Below are positions 11,511-24,900 of a stretch of 64,000 nt of DNA, piece after piece (positions within the stretch are counted from its first letter, which is position 1; each line of letters opens with the position of its first letter). The position numbers and the translations under genes are program-made. The stretch is from Otatea glauca. Its lineage: Eukaryota; Streptophyta; Magnoliopsida; Poales; Poaceae. The notes below the pieces were generated by a model. That model was not told where the DNA came from. It did no database searches and saw only the letters and a list, made by a program, of their open reading frames with translations. Location of the stretch: assembly GCA_036346275.1 (NCBI GenBank), contig CM070711.1, positions 49,725,435 to 49,789,434 of the forward strand. The letters run 5' to 3'.

Positions 11511-12333
11511 AAAAGACCGAAGCGAAATTAGGCTAATTGCGCAATTAAGAGGCGTTTGACGGAGCAACAGCCCGGGACACCCTATTTTCGCCAAACTGGT
11601 TCGACGAAAATATGGGGATTTTCGGCAAGGGAGAAAAATAGGGAGGGGAGAGAGAGAGGGGGGCGGGAGAGAGAGAGGGGGAGAGAAAGAGAGAGAATTC
11701 GCGCGAAAATTTTGTAAATAATAAATCCAGTTAATGATAATTTGTGTAGTTAACCGTAGGGTCAATAAATGGGAAAAAAATTATATTTGTCTGTGATAAT
11801 TGAAGTATGATTTTTTGTTATGAATAACACAAAGTTATATTTAAATTGGCGAAATGTATGTTGCGCCCCAAAAATTGCAAGAGTGCACCTCATTCGCCGG
11901 CCGCTCGGGAAATTTTTTTTTATAAGAACTATTTGAAAGGAAATTTAATTTTTCTTTCAACTACGGGCGGTAGAATTGTACAGTTCAAAGTGGATACAAT
12001 TAATTCAGAAAAATTAGTTGTATTTGTATTTCATAATTAACGTAGTGCTTCACAAAATTATTTGTCAGCTTATTATTTCTGGGAAAAAATGAAATTTCGT
12101 TGTTCGTCTTTCGATGTGCGCCAAATCTGAGGACAAATAAAAATCGACATTGATATTTCAAACTGCCTCATGACTCGACATTGATACAATATAGATACGT
12201 ACCTTAGAATTCATAGAACTAAAGTACAACATACGTCCATACATGCCTCAGAGAATTGATAAAACTGGGATACAACACAAGTAGGAATACGATACATTCT
12301 ATGGACATATTCATCGGTTGATAAAGATGAAAG

Positions 12334-13163
12334 TCATCTACTGGCGGTAGCGCTTGAGCGTCGAGGTGGAGGTGATATGAAATCGTCGTCATCGTCATCG
12401 TCATGTGTATGGTTGGGAGGTAACCCACCTCTAGTTCTGGTTGGACATCCTCTTCCATTGTTTCTTGAACGGCCTGCTGCGGAAGTACTTGAACGTCGAG
12501 GTGGAGGTGACACGAAATCGTCATCATCTTCGTCATCGTCATCTGTATGGTTGGGAGCTAGCCCGCCTCTAGTGTTGGTTGAACGTCCTCTTCCATTGTT
12601 TTTTGAATGACCTGTTGTGCAAGTGCTTGAACGTCGAGGTGGAGGTGACACGAAATCGTCATCGTCATCATCATTTGCATAGTTAGGAGTGAGCCTCCCT
12701 CCAGTGGTGGTTGAACGTCCTCTTGAAATTGCTGCTGCAGCAGTACTGTGTCGATCTCTACCCCTGCCTCTAGTGCTGGTTGAACGTCCTCTTGAAGGTG
12801 CAGCAGTACGCCGTGACCGCTCTGGACCGTCCTCACCCTCGGCCTGCTCATCGGGCACAGCTGCGTCCTGAAGTGACCCCTCAACCATGCGAACAAGAGG
12901 AAGCAAGCCAGCACGTGACAGCCTATGGATGCAAAAAGGGTTGCATTATTTACATATAAGTCATACAACCTAAAATTATGCGAACAATATAACATTTAAC
13001 GTAGTGCTACTCACCTCGTGTGAAAGCGTGGGTCAACGCACCATGCCTTCCTAGGCGCTCGGATCCGCAGCAGAGGCACCTTGTCGTTGCCTACTGTCGC
13101 GTGGACAAACGCACGGTGCCGTCGGTCCAACGCAGAGTCCAGAAGTGACTCGGGGTGCTCCAT
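12334..13163 (-). CDS. Short plant-mobile-domain (PMD) protein carried by the MULE
   Basis: Two exons: 13163-13015 (starting ATG, MEHPESLLDSALDRRHRAF) and 12922-12334, joined across a GT-AG intron with matching phase, giving 738 nt (245 codons plus stop). The N-terminal part (…LLRIRAPRKAWCVDPRFHTR then LSRAGLLPLVRMV) is the start of the plant mobile domain, the family of MAIN and of the retroelement-associated PMD proteins. The domain stops almost at once and is replaced by a low-complexity tail with three or more repeats of about 45 residues built from SPPPRRSS, GRGR and long Asp runs. It lies downstream of MURA on the same strand, so the two may share a transcript. PMD genes carried by MULEs and Ty3 elements are known; this one is too short for a full domain. 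The tail repeats are encoded by a ~138-bp minisatellite. Confidence 0.6.
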
Positions 13164-13530
13164 CCCTGCAAGTAAATAAGGAAATATTTATTACACAAGA
13201 CATATATTAAACACGGTATACATATAAGTAAAACGACAGAAGCGTACAACATGAATAATACTACGAAACATATGACAAAACTACATGTGACAAGCGTCCA
13301 TCTTAAATAATATTACATAACATCCCACAAATATGAATAAGATTTCGTAAATAAGAATACATAAGTAAGATCACATATTTCGATACATAACTGATAGTAC
13401 ACATTACATAAATATGGTCACGTAAATAGGCTTACATAATTCTTTACAGACCTGAAAATACATAATACATAATTTCATATACAACTGACAGTACATAATA
13501 CAAAATTCGATGCACAACTAACAGTACACA

Positions 13531-16500
13531 TTACACGTGCTGTCGGCATTGGTTTGCCTTATGCCCATACTCACCGCACTCAGAACACCTCCTAACACAG
13601 CCACCCACCTCAGATTCATCCATGTCGTTGTGAATGCGCCTACTCTGCGGACGACCAGACTGGCCTTCCGCGCACCTTCGCAAGGTTGCATCCGGTAGAC
13701 AAATGCGCTCATCTCTGTTAATCCCAAATAAATCACCGTGTGTACGAAAACCACGGAACTCACGGCACCGTATGGACAACATGATCCTTCAAGTAGAAAG
13801 GGGATACGTATTGCGACGTGTTCATCCCAATTTGCCCACACGCAGCTATCACATGTGAGCAAGGAATATGAAGAAGTTTTGGCTTATTGCAGGTGCATTC
13901 GCACCATCCAGTGGCCCCTTGGCCCAGATTAACCTCGTGTGTAATAATTGTTGTATTGGTTCCCAATCCCCCTTTGCACCGAAGAGTCACTTCAAAGCGG
14001 TACTCACTAATGCCGAAGCTACGCACCACATGCTGCTGAGCTTTAATGGTTCGTTCCTCCATGTAGGTCATCATCCGGCAACAATATGGTGTTTGCAATG
14101 TCGTGGCATGAAGAACAGCCTCCGCATGCCTTTTCTGGAAATAGGCAACAATGCCGTGCAACATGCCTTCCAGGATGGCCACAAGGGGTAGCGGACGGAG
14201 GCCTCTTATGACCCAGTTGTAAACCTCGGCTATATTCGTTGTCATGACCCCAAACCTGATCAACACATATCGGTTAGTACAACACCCCTATTCGTTCAAC
14301 CATCATAATATCACAATTTACTATACTAACCTGGCGCCACCAGTGTCATGGAGCAATGCCCACTTCTCTAAAGGCTCCGCCTCTATCCAGTGCGAGAAAC
14401 ATTTTATGTTCCTTGATGTTCGCCTCCTCACATTAGGAGGATCGAGCTCCCCGAGTGGTGTTAGCCTTTTGGCAAGCGATCGTTTAGCGTAGGTGGTTGC
14501 TTCTTCATCTCTTCGATATGCGCACTAGTGTACTTATCCAACTCAACAAATAGCGCGTTGAACTTACGTGACTGATTCTGCTTGCATAACCTCTTAAATA
14601 GGTTCATCAGTTTCTTACTCCTGAATTGCCTGAAGAAATTTGCTCCTAAATGTCTCATGCACCACATTACGCAAGTCACGCCATGGGAATGGCTCATTAG
14701 GATCCTCCTGTAGAGACTTAATTGCCGAAAGAATACCTTTGTGACGATCATGAATGATGCACACGTTGGGCCGATTACCAACTACCCCGAAATTCAGATG
14801 TCTGAAAAACCACAGCCAGCTATCCCGGTTCTCACCCTCAAAAAAAGCAAAGGCCAATGGAAGTATATGGTTATTCGCATCAACAGCAATGGCCGTTAGA
14901 ATCTGCCCCTTGTATTTTCCAGTCAAAAATGTACCATCAACACAAAGCAACGGACGGCAGTACCTGAATGACGCAATGCAAGGACCCATTAAAAAGAACG
15001 CACGACGAAATGTGTAGATCCCGTTAGCATCTACTTCACTTTCGTTGAAAGCGGTGTATGTGCCGGGGTTCGTTTGCTTCAGGACATCAAGCACACGAGG
15101 TAGGTTGCAATCACGCCTCGTATGTACCAAACATCTTCTCTAATGCTTTTTTCGCACGCCCGAGCCATCGAGTAACTTATCCGGTACTTAAAGGTTCTCA
15201 AGATTGCTTTCAATATACGAACACTCAATGTCCCGCTTCTCAATGATTTCATTGAACATCACACTACCAATTACAATTGCATTCAGTTGCGGTGTTTCAC
15301 GAACATTTTCTAGTCTGCATGTGTGCTCCTCTACTCGGGATACAGTCCAAAACGTCTCGCGTTTCGACTTGTATGCATGAACTCGGAATTCACATCCATC
15401 GGTTCTGCACTTCACTGTGTATCTATCTGGACTGGACAAGACAACCCAGAACTCTCTCTGTTGCGACAATGCCCAAAGCCTCACTGCCAACTTCAATTCA
15501 GAATTGTTCGAGAATATTTGATTCAGCCGAATGACATTTGCACCATATTCCCAACGCGACTTATGGCCCCACAAAACTTCCATACCAGATTGGTTTTGCT
15601 TGTTCCATTCATCAGGTATGGGTATGTCCGCTACCCCGGTACTACGAGGTATTTCATCATCATCATCATCCTCCTCTTCGTCATTTTCGCTGATGTCATC
15701 ACCACATTCCAACATTTCAGCTTCATCCTCTGCCGCCATACGGTCCACTAACTCCAACTGATCAACAAGTTGCTCGATCTCCTCCCTTCATCGGCCCAAC
15801 CTTCGCGTTTGTCGCATCCTATTATCTTCCCCGCCGCTATCTCAACCGGCACCACTTCTGAACTTGTTCACTCTAACCGATATCTTCGCTCTCGCCCATA
15901 TCACTAATATCCACCCTTCTCTAGGGCAAGCTCGCACTGAAGATCACACATTCAAGGCGAGATCCCTTGCACCACCTTAACCATTTCTGCCATAAGTATG
16001 TCCGATCTATTTTCTTTAATTCCCAAATAGCCGGATCACTCTTGCTACGTGTGAATAGGATTTCAATGGTGAAGGACCATGTGGAGGTCCATCCATGTTT
16101 GTGATGAGTATTTGACTTTATTTGAGCAAGGTGTGCTCAAGTTTGAGTTTGATTTGGATTGATTTTCAAAATGAAGCAATTTGAGTTGTCTCTGCCAGGA
16201 GTGGCAGTATCGGCCGTATGGATGCGGTAGTGATGAGTTGGATGGTTTATTGCACATCTTTGTGGGCATTGCTATGTGAGGAGTTTCCTTGTCTTTGATG
16301 GTTGCAGGGCGACGGTGCTAGGTCATGGTGAGGCGAAGGATGACCGGGACTAGGCGAGGAGCGTCGGAGGTCCAGACGGTTGGGAGACCGTCGGAAGATG
16401 ATCGGAGACGGAGTCCGGGCAAGTCAAGAAGACAAGGAAAGGAGTTGATGCTAGCTAGATGCCGCGTGGATCAATGAGGGCCGTCGGATTGAGGTCTAGT

Positions 16501-17904
16501 TGATAGGTTAGAGGGTCTAGGTAGTATGCTTTGAAAAACGTGCAAGAAAACCCGGTATGTGTGTGGGTTTTGGGTTAGCCCTTGCATGGCTGTGTGTGTG
16601 GGTTAATCCTAGCCCTTAGATGAGTGCTCTAGGGTTGAGGGACTCATCCAAGGGTGGTAGGTGGCCCAAGAGTAGTATAAATAGGGGTGGAGGGGTAGCC
16701 TCCTTCCCTTGAAGGTGTTGAGGTTTTTGATGCTCATTTGAGCTTTGCCCACATGAATGTGAGGCTTTGTAACCCCCCCTTCCAGAAATGAAAGTTTTAT
16801 TCATCCACCTCTGAATTTATTTTGCGCATTTACATTATGTCTTTACTTTACGCAATTTAAATTCAGCATTTACTTTCCGCAATTACATTCCCGCAATTTA
16901 CTTTCAAGTAATTTGGATTTGCCTCCCCTCCTTCTAAATGCTGCTGATCTTGGATGTTTTGAGTGTGTTCATATGGTTTTACATCTCTTTTGCACTCTTG
17001 GATTGAGTAGAGAACATCTTTTCTTTCAAGTTCCAACTTTGTTCAGAACTTGTTCTTCACGCAGCAGTCAGTATTTGATTTTTTTAAAAAATAAAAAAAA
17101 TCCTTTTTGAGTGATTCTTATTGGAGGAGGTGCGGGACTCTGATATACACCTGCAGAAAAATTTTGGAGTTCACTTGTGGCACTGTTTGGGCGCCATGAG
17201 GTGAAAACCGAGCCCCAAACTTTCTGCTCGAAGTTCTTGAGCATACTGTGTTCTTAGATTTTTCCTGTTTTTTCTGTAAGGATTTTTGAAGATAAATTTG
17301 GTGGAGTTCTTCACGACTCTGATGCTCATAGGGAGAAAGATTCTAAGAATTTTGTGAGCTGCAGAAACCCACCAACCTCCTGTGCAAATTGAGGACAAGT
17401 TCTGGAAATTCTGCTTTTGCTTTTCTGAAAGTGACTTTTGTGATTTGAATTGATGTCCTTTCTAAAAGCAAGAGTTTGAATTGATTCCTCTTTATCTTGG
17501 ACACTAGACAACCAGGATTGTGACTCAAAAATCCCCACATATTTTATGGTACTTATCCATGCAAGCTTGGGGTACACATAGTTGTCTAGTTTTTCGGGTT
17601 TTTCACAATTTCCTTTGAGCGATCTTGTCGAGGTTTTTGTTGAAGTATTTTGGGGAAATTTTTATTTGCGACCATTCACCCCCCTTCTGTTCGCCATCTC
17701 GGTCCTTCAAATGATAACAGAGTACACACTTGGATCCAGGGAAAAATATTGGGACAACCAAAATTTTATATCACGAATGCTAAAACTTTCGGGGAACGAG
17801 TGCTCAATCATGGTGACCGAAAACTTGCTTAAATCAACACCATTTTGCGTACTTTTTATTTCACCGTCGCCATAATATACCCTAAATTTCACTGGATCCG
17901 ACAT
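13531..17904 (-). pseudogene. mudrA-like: MURA transposase of the MULE, frameshifted and split by a solo LTR
   Basis: The N-terminal segment (17904-17715; MSDPVKFRVYYGDGEI...) is the usual MuDR N-terminal domain. It is cut by the solo LTR at 16070-17709 and resumes below 16065 (FTRSKSDPAIWELKK). Then come an acidic segment and the MuDR domain (15757-15188), the DDE-type transposase core (15130-14615; PLLCVDGTFLTGKYKG with a catalytic-type Asp, and FIHD-like CIIHDRHKG), a middle segment (14781-14461), a spliced segment (14258-13760) with a SWIM zinc finger CECTCNKPKLLHIPCSH, and a C-terminal CCHC knuckle CSECGEYGHKANQC. Frame changes near 15150-15185, near 14680 and near 13770 break it. An intron at about 14259-14332 (GTTAGT...CAG) sits at the position common in MURA genes. 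No active product is expected. Confidence 0.85.
16070..17709. mobile_element. Solo LTR (1.64 kb) inside the MURA gene
   Basis: The segment starts TGAAGGACC and ends GGTCCTTCA, so it has the TG...CA ends and short inverted ends of an LTR. It is flanked by AATGG (16065-16069) and AATGA (17710-17714), a 5-bp duplication with one mismatch. Removing it joins two parts of the MURA reading frame. A TATA box, TATAAATAG, lies at 16676-16684 in plus orientation. A frame-free, T-rich region follows. No internal retroelement genes remain, so it is a solo LTR produced by recombination between two LTRs. Confidence 0.75.
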
Positions 17905-18289
17905 CACTGCGACCATATATACGAAATAAATTTTTAGATCACCACTAACACGTAATTTCACTAACCTAAATTAAAGAACGTTAATTAAATATTTTGCTAC
18001 GGATACTACAACTACAACATTAAAGTACAAATCTAATATCGCTAACCTAAAATACATGAACTGATTAAATTAAATCTAACATCAACTATAATATTTTTCG
18101 ACACTATTTTTATACGCAATTACAAAAATTAAATATACCAAAAATAGAAATTTACCTTTTTTTTCTCCTTCTTCTTCCTCCTCCTCCTCCCTCTCTCTCC
18201 CTACCCGAGCTCCCTCTCTCCTCTCTCTCTCCCTCTCCCTCTCCCTCTCCCTCTCTCTCCGGTCGTCGGTCGCCCTTCCTTCGCTCGCC

Positions 18290-18657
18290 CTCTTTTTTTC
18301 CCCCTCCGCGCGAATGGAACTGGCCGGGCGAGGCAGGGAAAAAACCCCCCTATTTTCGCCAAATGGTATGGCGAAAATAGGGTTATCGCCATACCGTTTG
18401 GCGACAACCCTATTTTCGCCATACCGTTTGGCGAAAATAGGGTGTCCCGCCCAAAAAAACTGTCAGCCACTTTAAATTGCGCAATTAACCTAATTTCGCC
18501 AAACCATATGGCGAAAATACTATTTTCGCCAAACCAGTTGGTTATTACCTGGTTTTCGCCAAACCATCTGGCGTCGACGTATTATTTTTGCAAATTTTTA
18601 AATCCGCGTATTAATGCCGCAATTAATTTAAAAAAATGTATTATTTAAAAAAAATTC
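18290..18657 (-). repeat. Right terminal inverted repeat of the MULE
   Basis: Complement of the left repeat; it ends AAAAAAAATTC at 18657. Just inside it (18165-18260) lies a low-complexity CTCCCTCTCTCC run, which probably forms the 5' leader or promoter side of the MURA gene. Confidence 0.9.
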
Positions 18658-18667
18658 GTAAGATGAG

Positions 18668-18980
18668 TGTCACGGAGATGATGGTTATGGGTAGCTTCCA
18701 GCGGCTGTCGGCGATTGGCAGTAGGCGGCCGGAAAAATACTAGATAATGATGAACAGTGCAAAATCATTGTATAGATGAGCTTCTTGTGACATGAAAAAA
18801 ATTACAAGGTGTCCCAGAATATCCCTTACACACATTATACAATCTTACCAAAGAAGAGGGGAAAATCTGTATGATTTACAAGATCATCACAAAGTCAAAC
18901 ATTCTGTTTGCTCCAATGATACGCACAAATTCGCTTGTATTTGCAATCCAATGGATGTATTTCTTTTTTCGGCCATGTCA
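18668..18980. other. 3' flank and probable 3' UTR of the PDR transporter
   Basis: Sequence between the MULE right target duplication and the transporter stop codon. The part nearest the stop should be transcribed as 3' UTR on the minus strand. The MULE therefore inserted only about 300 bp beyond the stop codon. No further gene is visible. Confidence 0.5.
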
Positions 18981-21900
18981 TCATCTCTTGTGGAAGTTGA
19001 GTTTCATGATCGCAAAGCCGAACAAGAAGGCAAAGAGCACCGCGAACGCCACGACCACAGTGGCAACCAACCACAACCAGCTGCGCTTGAAGTCCAAGTA
19101 GTTCTCCACGAAGACTTTCACGGGGATGCCGTTGCTCATAGGTGTGGTGACATCGCCAAACTGCGAGACGACCAGCCCGTACAGCGTCCACGCGACGGGG
19201 CATATCCAGCAGTACCATCTCCACCAGATTGGAATCTTCTGAACATAGCGTCAGGCCAAAACGGAGATGAGCTACAGGATCGTTGAAGCAGAGGTGATAG
19301 ATTCAGACCACGCGATGAGATCTTGAGGATGGCGCACTTACTGGTCGGGGGATGATGAATCCGGAGAAGAGATTCCAGATGGCGTAGAATGCCGAGGAGA
19401 CGATTGAGGCGATGTGGTAGTTGGGTGTCAAGCCAATGGCCATCATGCCGTAGAATGTGAAGTAGAGCAGCGTGAAGTACATGAAGAAGAGGTACCAGAA
19501 GAATTTGGCAGCCGTCCACTCGAACCCGATCATCGCGTACACTATGACTCCATATACGCTGGTCTGAACCAACGTGTACGGGAGTTCAATGACGACCTGC
19601 GAGAGAGGAGTTCACCGGTTTATGTGTACGTGGCATAGTTACCAGATTCGAGGTAAACCTAGCGAATCGTAAACCTGATTCGTCGAGTTCGAACCGGTTT
19701 AGAGTACGGGGTTCATATTCACAGTGGAAATTGAAAGAAAAAATGATGAACCACGAACCGAATCCCATATCGTGACTCGCGGTACAAGAATGCAACAACC
19801 AGCAGCGCAAAGGGTGCGTGTGGAATTTAATAGGAGAATCACTCACCTGCCCAAATGCATATGGAAGAGCAGAGTACATGCCAGCAGCTCTTTCGCGGTA
19901 AAAGACTGTACGCTCCACCGCCACCACTGGCTGGACTGAAGTAGAGTTCAGGACACCGATGAACAGAACCGCGGCGTACATTGACCCCATGGCGTTCGAC
20001 AGGTCTTGCAACTTCTCGCTGCATCAAGAAGCAAAACTTGTGTGACATATGTTGAAGGTGGCAATTAGCTTGAGATGTATAATGTGGCAGCACTTACATT
20101 TTCCCACCAAGGTCCCAAAAGATGGTGCCGAGGAGAAGAGCGATGACAGTGGTGAAAAAGAACCTGACAGCATTATAAGGAGGGTTCCTCCAGTATGACA
20201 GGTTCTGCTTCCACAGGCAAGCCATGCATTGCATGAAGAATGACTGCGAGTACTGGGTAGGGAAACAGAGGTCACTTGCTCCCGGCGGCGGTTTGCCCAG
20301 TTCCTTTATCAATCCCTTGTTCTTCCTGCAGAAGTCAACAGTTGATGCTAGATTTTCCATGTCAAACATGCTTTGGAGAAAACAAGTTAAATCATTTTTA
20401 AAACTGCAGAGTGCATTGGTACGTAGCAACAGCTTGTCTTCCATCTGCCGCCAAGCGATATTATTTAGCACCTTATATAAGTATGTAATGTTACGTTACA
20501 TGTAGCTTGGCTATGTAACTCTGACACATCGTAATGCATCTATTATATAATAAAAACCAGTGACTAGTGATTGACAGCCATTAAAAAAAAGGGCAAATGC
20601 TAGACAAGTTCTCAAAAAGTCCAACCCTGATTTGATTGTCCTAATCTATCTATATTTATACTAACTAGCAAGATGGCCCGCGCATTTGCGCATGCATCAT
20701 TTTTAAAGTATGTTTAAATGACTTGATAATATATATGCAATTTTTTTCAAAAATAGATCAATACAAAACACAATTTGTGATATTTTGATATTGTATATTA
20801 TATGAGAGAATATATTTACTCTGTTTCTCAGTATTTATCACATGTGACCAAAACTTTCTTCTACGAATACTTGCATAGAAAAATAGTAAACATAGCATAA
20901 CATAATATTTTCTATTTATATCATCATCTCTTAATTTCATTATTACAATGTTTGTCTCTTTCTTTTGGTACTTCTTTTATTACACATCATATTGCTCATA
21001 CTAGTATAACTGAGTGAACAACTGTTGATGTATCACCCTCTTAATCTCTTCGTTCCGTGGAGATCCACCAAATAAAGAGTTAGAATTTTTTTAAAAATTT
21101 TTAGTATATTCTATATTATTTTAGCGACTATAAAAAATATGTAATCGACTTATATTACATAATAGTTAATAATATATATATATATAAATCAAATTACTTA
21201 CCTTATTTTATTCCCCCCTAAATTAGCATATTTCTAAAATTTTACTTCTGAATAAAATGAAAAATTATATTTTTCACTTAGTATGGAATTAAAAAATAAT
21301 CCCTAATTTCCTTTTACTTTTATTCTTATGTTATTTATATTTAATTTCGAATTTAAAGTTTTGATTTATAATTTGTATGAAAATCAAATGACTAATTTCA
21401 TTTTATTTTTATTCTGAATTTATGTTAATTTTTATTTAATTTTGCATATCGGTTGTATGGTAGAAATCGTATACAAATCCAACTACTATTTTTTATATAA
21501 TTTATATTTTGTATTTTAGCAATGTACATGTTTAATTTGGACTTCATATGAAAGTTATATGGTTGATTTTTATTTATTTATTATTCTGAATTTCTGTTAT
21601 TTTTATTGTTCTTAGTATGTGCTCTTTCTTTTAATCTAAGCCATTGATTTTATTTTTATTTAGTTTTAAATATCAGTTTTGGATTACAATTGATAATACA
21701 AATCCAATTGCTAATTTTTACCTAATTTTTATTCTGAATTTTAGTAATGTACGTGTTTTAATTTAGAGTTCATATGAAAATCAAATGTCTAATTTATTTT
21801 TATTTTTTATTCCAATTTTTTGTTAATTTTTTTGTTGTACTTCACATAGACTCTTTCTTTTAATCTAAGCCGTTATAATTCAGATCCACTAGATAGACGG

Positions 21901-24900
21901 TTAGACGTTTTTTGAAATAGTAACATCAAATCTAATGGCTATTATAGTTCAATTTAGTTAAGGTTCACTAAATTAAGGATTATATGTTTTGCTTTTTTTA
22001 TGAGAATTTATAGTATTTTATTTTCTTAACAACTCTACATGATATGCTATTGAAGCGCCGTAGGATCGGTCTTGACCTCGTGACCCAGTATAAGATGGGC
22101 GTAATGCCTTCTGATGAAGCCTAAAACACTATTACCACATCAATTTGTTTTCTTTGATCAGGTCGGTGCCATACTTGGTGTTGAATCTATCGTAGACGAA
22201 CCAAGAGATAAAAAAGAACAAATCTAAGGAATCCTGATTTTGTGGGAGTTAGATTAGGAGATCAAGAGGCACACTCTTCCACGTCAAGAAAGAAGTAGCG
22301 ATTTCTGTTTTTTTTTCTGGCTACGCAAGTAAAAGGATTCGAAGGGCGATCGAGCTCATGCAATGTTATTATTTTTCCGTTCTTTTCTTTCCTCGGGAGC
22401 ACTTGAACCGGGAGCACCAGCAGACACCATGGCGTCCAGGGGATAAGTCTATATACAGTAAATTTCTTGATTTATTTGTTTCTCGACAAAACCGATCTAC
22501 TTTTAGGGAGTTCTTAGAAAAACCAAATCAAATACAAATTAGTTTTGGGGCTGCGTGTCTTTTATGTTATGGCTGAACCAACATGAGGTCATTTGTATTT
22601 TCTTTAATTGCATGCATTGAGTCACATCGATATATATTATCTGTATAAGGCCAAGGTGCGTCCAATGTAATATCAGAGTTCATATGCTGATTTGTTGGTT
22701 ATGATTTACTAATCAAAATTATAATTAGGCTTAATCACGCATGAGATCCAAATGTATCGATCCGCCCCTACCATGTAAGTTTTGTCTTTTATTTTGATTT
22801 TATACTACAAAGTAATATATATCTACTCAATAGCATCTAATGGTCAATATGATGCATTTTTAATTAGGGTCCACCAGATTAAAGGCTATATATTTTGCTT
22901 TTTTTTGTGAGAATTTCTAGTCTATTTCTCAAAGATCCAATGGCAGTTGTAAATAAAGCCCACCAGATTAAGGGCTAGATATTTTGCTTTTTTGTGGAAA
23001 TTTCTAGTCTAACTCTCATGGGCTTTATTTCTAGTCTATTTCTCAAAGATCCAATGGCAATTGTAAATAAGGTCCATAAGATTAAGGGCTAGATATTTTT
23101 CTTTTTTTTGTGGAAATTTCTAGTCTATTTCTCTTTTTTCTTAGCGACTCTCGTGAGCTTTTAATATATAATAGATTAGAGGTTTATCCAGAAGCTTCAG
23201 GAGGAGGTTTTGGACGGCAAGATCAAGGGGAAGTTGCGGCAATTTGAAGATCACAAGATCAACACCATTCGACAACGAAGCGGCTCACTGTTTAGTGAAG
23301 GCTAGGTGCAGGGACCGTTGTTGCATTACTTGGTCCCATGCACCACCAGTGTTCTTATCGCATATTTTGGAAATGGATTGCAATTCTGGACTATCAACGA
23401 ATTAAAGCTTGAGCTTTTCCTAAAAAAAATATGCTACACAAATCAATGTAAATTCAAATTTACAACAAAAAAGATTATTAACAATAAACACATCGTTGGA
23501 AAAATGTAGCCACTGCAGATGCATAGTCAATGACTAGTTCAGACTAATCCACAACCATTAGGCATTGTTATCTAGAACATATCAAGCTCAAAAATTATAA
23601 AAGAATCTTGAACCATAGAACTGAGTTAAACAAGATAAAATAGAGCAACATATATATTATTACGGAATGACATGTGTTCGGACGTTCATTTTTTTCGGAC
23701 GCTTGCAATATTTTTTTTCCACGTGTGAAACATTTTCTTCCTACTCGTACAATATTTTCCTTCGATAACAGTAGAAATATTCACGCAAAACAAAATATTG
23801 CAGATGTTGAAAAAAAATGTTGCAGGAGTGGAAAAAAAATGTTGCACAACGCGTCCGAGAAAATGAACAGTAATCGGACGTCCGATTGCTAGTATCACCC
23901 ATATTATTAAGATATATCCTAAGTCAAATTTAAGTTGTCAAAGAGTAGAAGTCAACCTAGAATAATAAACCACGCGGTGCAATTTGTGTGGGCCCATTAA
24001 ATTTTTATATACTAAAAATGATGATGTGTGATAAACACTATGGAAAAAAGAGAAAAATAGTAGAAATAATCGAAAAACATAACTTCTAGCCCAGTTTAGT
24101 GGGTCCTAATTATGACTTATGCCTAATCCACAACCATTGGATGTTATCTGGAACCTATAAAAAATAAAATATAAGAACAAAAATTCTTAGTCAAACTTGC
24201 TTAGTGAATTAATAGTAGTCTAGAGAGTATACTACACCACGTCACCTAATTACCCGGGCGAATGGATGTAATAACAACTTTATAATCGTATTAAAGATAA
24301 TTTTCAATACTTGGAATTTGGTTATGTTTAAATGATGGAGGGAACATTCATGCATGCATGGCAACAAATAACTAATGAAACATTGAATTCACATAGCATT
24401 GTATTGTTCATGTCACATCTGGTCCTCCAAAGTAAGTTGATTTTAGTGCCGTTAGTTGTTAGTTGTTATGCTATCCACCTAATAAGATTCTAAAAAATGA
24501 AGTAACTAGAAGGATTGCAAGTAAGTTACTCACAGGCACAGTTCCGATTTCTTGTATATGTCACTGAAATCAACACCTAGTGTTTGCTCTTGAGAACTTG
24601 TTGTCACTTCTAACATCCATGTTGCTGGATTGTGGCCATCTTTAATTTTCCTGACTCCTTGGATCCCCTGGATAATATGAAACCATATGAGATCTATCTA
24701 TTATATTATTAAAGCAAGGGAAAAAGAAGCCACCGTGTTCTCTCTCAATGGGTAGAAATTACCACATTAATAGAAGAAAAAAGAGGAAGATCCACACCGT
24801 TGATTGTGGTGGGTCCAGATTATAATGGTATAGATTAAACCAGCATAGATATAAGAGCTATTACAATTGTATTCCCATGATATACAACTCTATGTTTAGA

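Larger units (their letters stand above)
11146..18657 (-). mobile_element. MuDR-type MULE, 7.5 kb, complete ends, inactive transposase
   Basis: Long terminal inverted repeats (about 11146-11510 and 18290-18657) match through most of their length, and a 10-bp target duplication GTAAGATGAG flanks them exactly (11136-11145 and 18658-18667). Inside, on the minus strand, are a MURA transposase gene broken by frameshifts and by a solo LTR, and a two-exon plant-mobile-domain gene. The terminal repeats are themselves made of short palindromes of the form TTTCGCCAAA...TTTGGCGAAA. The intact target duplication and alignable TIRs suggest a fairly recent insertion. Confidence 0.93.

Noticed and set aside
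12362..12910. CRISPR-like tandem repeats
   Set aside because: They are in-frame protein-coding minisatellite repeats without unique spacers, in a plant genome.
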